Positions 55,308 to 62,659 of a stretch of DNA of 62,659 nt are shown here, piece by piece (within the stretch, counting starts at the first letter, position 1; each line of letters opens with the position of its first letter). The notes beneath the pieces were generated by a model, which ran no database searches, was not told where the DNA came from, and saw nothing but the letters and a program-made list of their open reading frames with translations. This stretch comes from Paracoccaceae bacterium. Its GTDB lineage: Bacteria; Pseudomonadota; Alphaproteobacteria; Rhodobacterales; Rhodobacteraceae. The stretch is from positions 1 to 62,659 of the forward strand of contig JAPORQ010000053.1 of NCBI GenBank assembly GCA_026710155.1. The letters are read 5' to 3'. The translations under genes were made by a program, and so were the position numbers.

Positions 55308-56261
55308 TTGCGGGGTAAAAAAATCAAAATCGGCTTTCTATTGATCGATGGCTTTCCACTTTTGTCGTATTCGAGTGCCATTGAACCATTGCGGGCTGGA
55401 AACCTCCTTTCGGCGGAGAACCTGTTTGAAATAAGTCATTTTTCGACAAAAGGCAATCGTATCAAGAGCTCCTCCGAGGCGGAGTTTGTGACCCGTTGTT
55501 ATGATGAAGCCCTGGGTTTGGATTTCCTGTTTCTTGTAGCAGGTGGTGATCCCTTCAAAGTTGACCATCCGGAATTGTTCGAGTGGCTCGCTGAAGTATC
55601 CGAAACCGATACTGTGTTGGGGGGTATTTCCGGTGGTCCGGTAATTCTTGCCAAAGTCGGTTTGATGAAGGATTACCGCATGACGGTTCATTGGGAACAC
55701 GTTTCATTGCTTGAACAAATGTATCCGAATCTGATCTTGGAGAGATCGTTATTTGTCATTGACCGCAATCGAATAACCTGTTCAGGTGGAACCGCACCGC
55801 TGGATCTGATGCATCTTTTGATTGCAAGGGAGTTTGGAACAAAATTTGCCAGGGATGTTTCCGACTGGTTTATTCATACTGATGTACGCAAACCGGGTGA
55901 AGCACAGAAGTCGGGTCTGGAGGAACGGTTTGGAACACAGGTCGGACCTGTCCTCAGTTCCATAGAACTGATCGAAAACCACATAGCTGACCCGCTGACT
56001 TTGGAGCAAATAGCCAGGTTGGTCGGGATGAGTTCCCGCCATCTGAACAGATTATTCCAGCAGGAAATAGGAACATCTGTCATGAAGTTCTGCCGAAATA
56101 CCAGACTGGAGGTTGCCAGAAAATTGATTGAAAGTTCATCCTTGACAAACAACGAAATATTGCAGGCCACCGGTTTTTCATCTACGGTTCATTTCTCAAA
56201 AGCATTCAGTGAACAATTCGGTTTGCCGCCAACAACATATAGAAAAGGGAAAAAATCCTGA
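55308..56261 (+). CDS. GlxA-family AraC-type transcriptional regulator
   Basis: 317 residues. N-terminal DJ-1/PfpI-like domain (KIGFLLIDGFPLLSYSSAIEPLRAGN, LFLVAGGDPF, GGISGGPVILAKVGL) and two C-terminal AraC helix-turn-helix motifs (PLTLEQIARLVGMSSRHLNRLFQQEIG and TNNEILQATGFSSTVHFSKAFSEQFG). Same architecture as GbdR, which senses glycine betaine/dimethylglycine and activates catabolic genes including sarcosine oxidase. Its place divergent from soxBDAG and before glnT suggests control of both. Start is TTG 55308. The ligand is inferred. Confidence 0.9.
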   Translation: MRGKKIKIGFLLIDGFPLLSYSSAIEPLRAGNLLSAENLFEISHFSTKGNRIKSSSEAEFVTRCYDEALGLDFLFLVAGGDPFKVDHPELFEWLAEVSETDTVLGGISGGPVILAKVGLMKDYRMTVHWEHVSLLEQMYPNLILERSLFVIDRNRITCSGGTAPLDLMHLLIAREFGTKFARDVSDWFIHTDVRKPGEAQKSGLEERFGTQVGPVLSSIELIENHIADPLTLEQIARLVGMSSRHLNRLFQQEIGTSVMKFCRNTRLEVARKLIESSSLTNNEILQATGFSSTVHFSKAFSEQFGLPPTTYRKGKKS

Positions 56262-56428
56262 AATGTATTTTTTGACCGCGGGAATGGAATAGGTTAAATG
56301 TTTTTGTCAGGACGTGTCCGATTACAAAATTTTTGCAATTGTCTAATGGAAGAAAATTAACTGGAAGAATCGAAGTCATTTTGGCTGAATGACAAAAACG
56401 ATTAATCGTGCTTGGTATTGGAGGATGT

Positions 56429-57709
56429 ATGACTAAAGATGGAATCAGGTATTATCTGGTAAGTTTCACAGACCTGTTTGGGGTTGTCCGCTCGAAACTT
56501 GTACCTGCAACAGCAATTGACGATATGCGGGAAGAGGGTGCTGGCTTTGCCGGTTTTGCTGCACATCTGGATATGACGCCAGCCCATCCTGACATGTTGG
56601 CCATGCCATCTGACAATATTTATCCCTTGCCCTGGAAGCCGGAGGTTGCCTGGATTCCATGTGATCTTCATATGGATAATCAAAAAGTTGATCATGCACC
56701 TAGATTGGTTTTGAAGAGACTCATAACGAGAGCCAGCAACATGGGCTTCAAGGTTATGACAGGGGTTGAGCCAGAGTTCTTTTTACTTTCTTCTACAGGT
56801 GACAAGCTCTCTGATGATTCGGATACCAGAAGCAAACCCTGTTATGATCAGCAAGCATTGATGCGAAGGTATGATGTGATTTCCAAAATCAGTGATGCGA
56901 TGATTTCCATGGGGTGGGAGCCTTATCAAAATGACCATGAGGACGCAAATGGTCAATTTGAAATGAACTGGGGTTTTTCAGATCCTCTTACCACGGCTGA
57001 TCGTCATACATTTTTCAAGGTCATGGCCAAATCACTGGCTGAAATCCATGGTTTCAAGGCAACGTTTATGCCCAAACCAATGCCCAATCTCACCGGCAAC
57101 GGTTGTCATGTACATTTGTCAATCTGGGATGCAGAAAGTGGTAAGAAGAATCTGATGAAGGGAGATGGTGAATTGGGGCTATCAAAATTGGCCTACAATG
57201 TGATTGGCGGCATGCTTGAAAATGCAAGGAGTCTTGCGCTGATCACCAATCCTGTGGTTAATTCCTACAAGAGAATCAATGCACCTAGAACCACATCGGG
57301 AGCTACTTGGTCTCCTAATACAGTAACCTATGGTGGAAATAATCGTACCCACATGATTAGGATTCCTGGTGATAACCGAGTTGAAGTTCGGCTGGCTGAC
57401 GGTGCAACCAATCCATACCTATTGCAAGCCGCCATGGTTGCATCAGCTCTGGATGGGATTGAACGCAATTTGGATCCAGGTGAACGAATTGATTTGGATA
57501 TGTATGCTGAGGGGTACAAGGTAAAAAATGCTCCAAAGCTTCCCCTGAACATGCTTGATTCCCTCCGGTTATTCGAAAGTTCGGATTTTGTGGGAAAATA
57601 TTTTGGAAAAGAATTCCACACTGCCTATGCCAAACTTAAGGGAGAGGAATGGGATGAGTATATGAGGTATTTTTCAGCATGGGAGAAAGCAAACGCCCTG
57701 GACGTTTAG
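56429..57709 (+). CDS. glnT: Type III glutamine synthetase or gamma-glutamylmethylamide synthetase
   Basis: 426 residues from ATG 56429, behind GGAGG; an upstream GTG at 56408 is also in frame. Glutamine synthetase fold: GVEPEFFLL, NDHEDANGQFEMNWGF, GNGCHVHLSIWD, INAPRTTSGATWSPN and the substrate loop NNRTHMIRIPGDNRVEVRLADGATNPYL. This branch includes GlnT and GmaS, which uses methylamine instead of ammonia in methylated-amine degradation. Next to sarcosine oxidase the GmaS role is plausible, but sequence alone does not decide. The first gene in a pair with the amidotransferase downstream. Confidence 0.88.
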   Translation: MTKDGIRYYLVSFTDLFGVVRSKLVPATAIDDMREEGAGFAGFAAHLDMTPAHPDMLAMPSDNIYPLPWKPEVAWIPCDLHMDNQKVDHAPRLVLKRLITRASNMGFKVMTGVEPEFFLLSSTGDKLSDDSDTRSKPCYDQQALMRRYDVISKISDAMISMGWEPYQNDHEDANGQFEMNWGFSDPLTTADRHTFFKVMAKSLAEIHGFKATFMPKPMPNLTGNGCHVHLSIWDAESGKKNLMKGDGELGLSKLAYNVIGGMLENARSLALITNPVVNSYKRINAPRTTSGATWSPNTVTYGGNNRTHMIRIPGDNRVEVRLADGATNPYLLQAAMVASALDGIERNLDPGERIDLDMYAEGYKVKNAPKLPLNMLDSLRLFESSDFVGKYFGKEFHTAYAKLKGEEWDEYMRYFSAWEKANALDV

Positions 57710-57774
57710 GATCTTACCATTCATGAATGAAATGCCCATTAGAAGTCAAGCCAAATCTCAAGGGAGAAAAGTTA

Positions 57775-58491
57775 ATGCATATTCTGGTACTTCAACATGC
57801 CAAAGTCGAACATCCTGGTTCCTTCAGGAAAATGCTACGAGATGATGGACATACCTGGGACCCTATTGAACTTGATGAAGGTCAGCAATTGCCTAGTCTG
57901 GATGGTTATGATGCTCTTTGGGTCCTTGGAGGGCCAATGGATGTCTGGGAAGAGGATATTCACCCCTGGTTGAAACCTGAGAAGGAATTCATCAGAGAAG
58001 CAGTCAAGGAAAGGGGGTTGCCCTTTTTGGGGTTATGCCTTGGACATCAATTACTTGCCGAAGCACTGGGCGGAAGATGTGGCAAGTCCGAATCCCCCGA
58101 AGTCGGAGTCATGGGTGTGGATCTTACGGAAGAGGGAAGTGAAAGTATTTTCTTCGATGGTATACCTGACACATTCAACTGTTTGCAGTGGCATGGTGCC
58201 GAGGTCCAGCAGATGCCAGAAGGTGCGGTTTGTCTGGCAAGTTCCCCCCTTTGTAAAATTCAGGCCATGAATTGGTATACCCGCGCATTCTCGGTACAGT
58301 TTCACTTGGAGATTGAGCCGAATACCGTTGATAACTGGGCTGAAATACCTGCCTACGAATCAGCCTTGAACAAGGTGTTTGGCAAGGGAGGTGTTTCCCG
58401 CTTACGTGGTAATTGCAATAGCGAAATGAAGAATTTTGAATCAATGGCTGAAAGAGTCTATATCAATTGGTTACATGCAGCATCCAAATAA
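57775..58491 (+). CDS. Class I glutamine amidotransferase paired with glnT
   Basis: 238 residues from ATG 57775, which has AGGGAGAA upstream; the frame opens earlier at 57727. Catalytic Cys lies in GLCLGHQLLAEALGG, with His and Glu in VQFHLEIEP. GMP-synthase-like stand-alone amidotransferase. Such genes often sit beside glnT in Proteobacteria that use methylated amines or polyamines, where they may act on glutamylated intermediates (gamma-glutamyl hydrolysis). No second domain. Only distantly like the copy at 197-916. Confidence 0.87.
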   Translation: MHILVLQHAKVEHPGSFRKMLRDDGHTWDPIELDEGQQLPSLDGYDALWVLGGPMDVWEEDIHPWLKPEKEFIREAVKERGLPFLGLCLGHQLLAEALGGRCGKSESPEVGVMGVDLTEEGSESIFFDGIPDTFNCLQWHGAEVQQMPEGAVCLASSPLCKIQAMNWYTRAFSVQFHLEIEPNTVDNWAEIPAYESALNKVFGKGGVSRLRGNCNSEMKNFESMAERVYINWLHAASK

Positions 58492-58702
58492 TGGGTTAAA
58501 GGTTGTCGAAACACTGGATAGGTGTTGACCCTGGCGATAATAAATAGTGTCTGTCCGAAAAATATATAAACTTTTTTTGCTCCCTTGACAAAAGGGGTTT
58601 GGAATCGAGATGTCAACATGAAGATTGGTTCCGTCACTGGCATTTACCCGTTTCAGTGCCTTTTTTCCTCCATTTTTCATGAATCTTCGCAGGTTTTGCC
58701 CT

Positions 58703-60170
58703 ATGGGACAAGTCATCAAGCTCCATCCTGAACTCGGTGACATTGACATTGCCGGCATTGACCTCAATCACAGGTGTTGCAATGACATGCCGCATCTCTT
58801 GATCGGCCTGCAGGAGATTTATCGTGACCATGGTCTGGGAACCCGCCTGTTTGCCCTCCTTGAGGAGCACCTTCTTCCCCATGTCAGCCATGGCCCCGGC
58901 TGTCCGGGTATGGCGTTGTAGCAGATACCGGTGATGGGCGTGGTGATACAGGGGCTGAACTGTGACCTTGACCGTTTGCATGACCTGGTCAACGAGCACC
59001 AGACCCTCCGCAGGTTTCTCGGTCATGCCGACATCCTTGATTGCCGGCACCAATTAATGCCAGTCGTTGGTGGACAATGTAGGCCTGCTGACTCCGGAGT
59101 TGCTGGGCAGGGTCAGCCGGCTGGTCGTGGCGAGTGGTCACGGAGTCTCGAGAAAAAAGGTCTGGCGACATGTTGCATGGACGGTGTGATTCGTTTGTAG
59201 CCGCGACGGATGTCCATCAATCGGTGGATGCCGACCTGTTGTGGGATGCGCTACCTAATACGCGAGAGTGCCCGTGCGGCGAGGGGGTGTGGCCTTGACG
59301 GCTGGCGGCAAAAGAGCAAGTTGACCGATTCCGTCGCATCCGCCTCGTCCATCGCCCGGCAGTGGACGTTAATCAGCCTACCAGATTCACGCATTTCCTG
59401 CCAGGTCATATCCAAGCCGGATGGCCCGGAAACGGCACCCCCCCCTTCAGAGCCTTCTCATTGTTCTTCCAGAAATCGGCCATCGTCCTGCAGCCCGGCC
59501 TGAGCCTTCCGGCACAGCCACATCACTTCGGTGTTGAGGCGGTTCGCGGCTTCCAGCTGGCATGAACTACGGATCCGGTTCCGGTGGCCCTGAATGCAGG
59601 ACTTCTGCAGGATCGTCGGATCATGAGTGGGATGAACCGAACCCGGACAGGCATTAATCGCACGGACCGGATCGTCGGAAGCCATATGACCGTCCAGACT
59701 CGGTGGAAACAGGTGCACCACATTGCAGGACTGAACCTCCTTGCAGCGTCAATTGGACATTGTGAAACCTTCATCTGAAAAGATTGGAAATATCCCCTTT
59801 CCAAGGAAAACAGGGTAGATTTTACAGGGTGATTCCAGGTAAGGCAAGATCCTGGAAGGGGAAATCAGGCCCAGTTGGAAAAATATTTTTAAAAGGGGGA
59901 TATAACCGGGATAAATGGACAACGAAAGGGACATGAAATCATGTCATGAAAAAGGGGCTTTTGAAGAATTTCACAACTTCCAAGGTGTTCACATCGTTTG
60001 TGAAATTGAAGAGACCTTTGTGGCAATGCTCAAGAGACATCCGGCGGTTGAATCGGTGGCTCACGATCTGGAGCACCGTGGGCTTGACCGCGTGAGGGCC
60101 CATGGTTTCAAGCGTATCGTCGGCTTGTTGATCCGCCGCCGGCGAGAACATCTGCCCATGGCAGCCTGAC
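58703..60170 (+). pseudogene. Degenerate transposase (ISNCY-like), interrupted
   Basis: In-order fragments in several frames: MGQVIKLHPELGD, MPHLLIGLQEIYRDHGL and LLPHVS, then MGVVIQGLNCDLDRLHDLVN and QTLRRFLGHADI, VDNVGLLTPELLGRVSRLVV, then FVAATDVHQSVDADLLWDAL (region of the first catalytic Asp). After a gap filled by another element comes HPAVESVAHDLEHRGLDRVRAHGF, the usual C-terminal block. The pattern matches large DDE transposases of the ISNCY/IS1202 type from memory. Stops and frame changes throughout. The region is more GC-rich than its surroundings. Confidence 0.6.
59340..59790 (-). pseudogene. Degenerate IS1182/IS5-type transposase N-terminal half, nested
   Basis: Minus-strand fragments match the start of IS1182-like transposases: LFPPSLDGHMASDDPVRAINA, then HDPTILQK, HRNRIRSSCQLEAANRLNTEVMWL and, in another frame, RTMADFWKNNEKALKGG (counterpart of KTIADFRKDN). 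It lies inside, and opposite to, the ISNCY-like remnant and replaces its middle, implying insertion of one element into another followed by decay. No inverted repeats found. Confidence 0.55.
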
Positions 60171-60342
60171 CACCTGTTTCCGTCAACAAGTTGTGACCGT
60201 TCGGCAGGGCAAGGACGGGGGAGGTGTGTCACGGTGGTCGGAAATGGGCTGTTTCCTGTGGAAAAACCATTTCCGTTCAGCCGTTTTTGTTAAATCGGGA
60301 GTGATTTGGCTGCCTGGATTTTGCTGATTCTTCAAAAACAGG

Positions 60343-61350
60343 ATGCTTTCTGGGCAGGCACTAATTACCACTGTAGCAAATCTTGCAATTCAAGATAAGG
60401 AAGGTATAGCTTCTCCTGCAATTCAAAACGCAGTAGACAGACTATATGAATATAACAAAACAATGATTGGCTTGAGTAGAAAACCCATAACTGGTTTGGC
60501 AGTACCATATACCGAATTCCTGATGGCGAATTATGAAGGTGCAAAATTTCACAATGTGGATATGGAGAATGTTGATTTTGTTTGCATTGATCTGGAAGTA
60601 GATGAAATCGAAGAAAAGAAAGAAAATGATTCACTTGTTTCCTTTTGTACACAATTGAAGGATGTCGTTTTCAATATAGCTTCTCTCAGGCGGTCCCGTT
60701 TTGAATTTGCGGACCTAAGAAATGTGAAGTTCAGTTCGACATTCCTAACGGAATCCACGATCAATGGTTCCGATTTATCAGATGCAGAATTTCTGGAAGA
60801 TGTTGATCTAAGGGGTATCAGAATAGAAGACTCAAATCTATCGGGTGCAAAGTTTGGTTCTAAAGCAGAATTTCGTTGCACGGTGAATTCAGAAAAATGT
60901 CCTGAATTGGATCGTGTAGACTTGTCAAAGGCAAATATGGAAGATGTTCTTTTCAGGGGAGCGGAACTCGAACATGTTGATTTTACCGGTACCAATTTGA
61001 AAGAAACAACTTTCGATTGTAAAACAAACGGACCATGCACAATCCTGGAAAACATCTGTTTTCAGGATACCGATCTTTCCCGAGCCGAATTCGAGGGTGT
61101 GACAATCAGCAATTCTAATTTTACAGGAGCTGATCTGGAAAAAGCCAAATTTGAAAATGTCGTTTTCAAAGGAGGGATCGTTTTCTCTGAAGAACAGGAA
61201 ATGGAAGCACGTTTTTCAGATGAGGAAAGTAGAGATGGTTTGCATCAGGCCCGGGTGGATAAACTTGATTTGGAAGATGAAATACCATGCAGTGAGGAAT
61301 GGCGAAAGGATTTTTGGATTCATTCCAGTCAACCCGGTGGGGATTATTGA
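60343..61350 (+). CDS. Pentapeptide-repeat protein
   Basis: 335 residues. An N-terminal helical region (ITTVANLAIQDKEGIASPAIQNAVDRLYEYNKTMIGLSRK) is followed from about residue 60 by degenerate A(D/N)LXX repeats: FADLRNVKF, GSDLSDAEF, DVDLRGIRI, DSNLSGAKF, RVDLSKANM, GTNLKETTF, DTDLSRAEF, GADLEKAKF. These fold into a right-handed quadrilateral beta-helix. Functions vary and no gyrase-protection role should be assumed. An in-frame TGA lies just before the ATG, which directly follows decayed transposon DNA, so the gene may have lost its 5' end. Confidence 0.8.
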   Translation: MLSGQALITTVANLAIQDKEGIASPAIQNAVDRLYEYNKTMIGLSRKPITGLAVPYTEFLMANYEGAKFHNVDMENVDFVCIDLEVDEIEEKKENDSLVSFCTQLKDVVFNIASLRRSRFEFADLRNVKFSSTFLTESTINGSDLSDAEFLEDVDLRGIRIEDSNLSGAKFGSKAEFRCTVNSEKCPELDRVDLSKANMEDVLFRGAELEHVDFTGTNLKETTFDCKTNGPCTILENICFQDTDLSRAEFEGVTISNSNFTGADLEKAKFENVVFKGGIVFSEEQEMEARFSDEESRDGLHQARVDKLDLEDEIPCSEEWRKDFWIHSSQPGGDY

Positions 61351-61443
61351 TTTGGCAATCATGGTTCGGGCTGGAGGTTCAATACCCCTAGATCACAGAT
61401 AAGGACGAATGTGGCCTGGGGTCATCGTTTCAACGTAACCAAG

Positions 61444-61791
61444 CTATTTCCAGCAATGGGAAAAGTATTCACCTATTTCAGCACCTTCAATCAAGAACTT
61501 CCAATTGGTCCAACCTTTCAGGAATGGGGCCGACGTATCTATCAGGGTGACCTTCAAATGAATACCGCCACGATTGGAATCCGTCGGGTGAAACAAGTAA
61601 ACCACTGTTTCCGTCTCGGAACTGAAGAAATATGCCAAAGGAAGATCCATTCCAAAAACCTCGTATCTCCCACACCCTTTTTCCTCGATGAGGGAAACCA
61701 CCTGTTGTGGAATTGAATTTTTGGTCCAAAAATACATCCCAATCTGGCTGGCGATCACCAGAACGAGAATCCACTTGATCCACCTGCCCAT
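61444..61791 (-). CDS. Hypothetical membrane-anchored protein
   Basis: 115 residues with one N-terminal transmembrane helix (RWIKWILVLVIASQIGMYFW) and a soluble domain of about 90 residues (GCGRYEVFGMDLPLAYFF, GGIHLKVTLIDTSAPF). No family recognised. GAGG lies five bases before the ATG. Upstream is a fragment duplicated from the coiled-coil gene. Confidence 0.55.
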   Translation of the reverse strand: MGRWIKWILVLVIASQIGMYFWTKNSIPQQVVSLIEEKGCGRYEVFGMDLPLAYFFSSETETVVYLFHPTDSNRGGIHLKVTLIDTSAPFLKGWTNWKFLIEGAEIGEYFSHCWK

Positions 61792-61814
61792 CCCGTCCTC
61801 ACAGGTCAGAGCTT

Positions 61815-61840
61815 TCAGATATCGTGTTCATGCGTTCCTC
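61815..61840. repeat. 26-bp direct repeat of the coiled-coil gene start
   Basis: Identical to 62148-62173. On the minus strand both read EERMNTISES; here the frame ends three codons later. It is a short duplicated piece of the neighbouring gene. Confidence 0.75.
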
Positions 61841-61885
61841 TGGAAGGATTTGCTGATTTCACTGAATGGGTGTGTGTGAAGGTGC

Positions 61886-62224
61886 TCAGGAGGTGGCCAA
61901 CAAAACGGCGATTACGATCGCTGAAGCGGCAATGATCACGCCAATGAGCCAGCGGGTGTTGGCGGTGTCCCGCTTGGCCATCTCGGTGTCCCGTTTGGCA
62001 CTGTCCTCCCGGAGCTTGGCAAATTCGGTGTCCCGCCTGGCATTGTCTTCGCCGATCTTGGCCTCAAGCTTGGCATTGTCCTCCCTCATGCCGGCGGTTG
62101 CTTCGCCCATCTTGGCCTCAAGGAGTTTCCAGCCCCTGTCATAACTCTCAGATATCGTGTTCATGCGTTCCTCCAACACCGAAAGCCTGCGATCAAGTTC
62201 AATGGTTTTATCAGGCTCCGGCAT
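61886..62224 (-). CDS. Coiled-coil protein with C-terminal membrane anchor
   Basis: 112 residues from ATG 62224; the frame opens at 62290. A long charged coiled coil with repeated units (MREDNAKLEAKIGEDNARRD, FAKLREDSAKRDTEMAKRD) ends in a transmembrane helix (WLIGVIIAASAIVIAVLLATS). This is the layout of small CCDC90/DUF1640-like proteins common in gammaproteobacterial and alphaproteobacterial accessory DNA; function unknown. The internal repetition is visible at DNA level. Confidence 0.65.
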   Translation of the reverse strand: MPEPDKTIELDRRLSVLEERMNTISESYDRGWKLLEAKMGEATAGMREDNAKLEAKIGEDNARRDTEFAKLREDSAKRDTEMAKRDTANTRWLIGVIIAASAIVIAVLLATS

Positions 62225-62567
62225 AACCGTTACAATATATGACCGGCACCGATTTGGCAAGTGGTATTTCCAGGATTGTTTTTGTATCACCGAATGGGGT
62301 GCGGGGTTCCCCCGCCATTCATGAAAAACAACAAATCCTTGACTTTGGATTATCTGGAAACGGTTTCTCTCCTGTCAGTGAATATTTCCACTCCACGTCG
62401 AACAACTTAAGGCAGTCGCCGGCCCGGTGGGGATTGTCCTTCGTGATGCCGTTCAACTCTGTCAGCTCCGGCCAGCAACCGGATCGCCATGGACCTTCCA
62501 GGCCATGAGGCCGAGCTTCCTGCCGGTCCTTTGCCAGGTCCTTGCAGGGAATTGTCGATGGAAAGGG

Positions 62568-62654
62568 TCAGACCAGCAGGCTGATGATCGTTCCACCAAT
62601 ACCCAGGATCACGACAACGATTCCGAACGCCACGGCATAAACCTGGATGGACAT
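62568..62654 (-). CDS. Possible single-helix membrane peptide at the right edge
   Basis: 28-codon frame from ATG 62654 to TGA 62568, almost wholly one hydrophobic helix (VYAVAFGIVVVILGIGGTII). The upstream region is outside the window, so it could be the tail of a longer gene. No family assigned. Confidence 0.3.
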   Translation of the reverse strand: MSIQVYAVAFGIVVVILGIGGTIISLLV

Positions 62655-62659
62655 GTTCC

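Noticed and set aside
62239-62508. 89-codon plus-strand frame near the right edge
   Set aside because: No domain, irregular composition and no start signal.

Overview
This looks like a chromosomal segment of an uncultured alphaproteobacterium with a fairly low GC content, probably aquatic or marine. The evidence is synteny and lineage-typical families: a DUF2842 protein next to purA, a TerB-like protein, the secG/pyrG, rpiA/gor, ftsY/yciB and hflK/hflC/DUF2065/degP neighbourhoods, metZ, and a sarcosine oxidase operon. There are no rRNA or tRNA genes and I see no CRISPR array. Core genes are intact and closely packed. The gaps between them are AT-rich and hold decayed mobile and toxin-antitoxin DNA.

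Layout: 1-5.6 kb holds a GMP-synthase-like amidotransferase, a HisC-like aminotransferase, TerB and DUF2842 proteins, purA, a retropepsin-like protease paired with a small protein, and secG. Between 6.3 and 9.3 kb a 1000-residue DNA adenine methyltransferase-like protein separates secG from pyrG. 9.7-14.8 kb carries pyrG, a YHS protein, thiN, sdaA and rpiA. 14.8-18.7 kb is a decayed island between rpiA and gor: an IS1595-type pseudogene, a hypothetical secreted protein, a 180-bp MITE-like element with 23-bp inverted repeats and an 8-bp target duplication, and a frameshifted BrnT/BrnA module. 18.7-28 kb is gor, hflK-hflC-DUF2065-degP, and a Pot-type ABC transporter (potDBCA, minus strand). 28.8-41.1 kb is a ferredoxin, xseA, a NuoE-NuoF fusion, ftsY, a DinJ/YafQ module, yciB, a GST, metZ, a methyltransferase/hemH pair and trkH.

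41.8-49.9 kb is a defence-like island. RloA is followed by a broken rloB, then by an intact 1715-residue fusion of a DEDD exonuclease, a RecQ helicase and a UvrD/Rep helicase, and then by a divergent HigBA module. This fusion is the strongest candidate for an under-described system.

50.1-58.5 kb is a methylated-amine unit. soxBDAG (minus strand) diverges from a GlxA-type regulator, and a type III glutamine synthetase with its own amidotransferase follows. The expected role is oxidation of sarcosine to glycine plus formaldehyde and handling of the nitrogen. 58.5-60.2 kb contains two nested, degenerate transposase remnants. The window ends with a pentapeptide-repeat protein, small membrane proteins and a coiled-coil protein.

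Limits: all family calls come from motif recognition by eye. Several frameshifts are inferred from conserved protein sequence continuing in another frame. They could be true decay or sequencing/assembly error.
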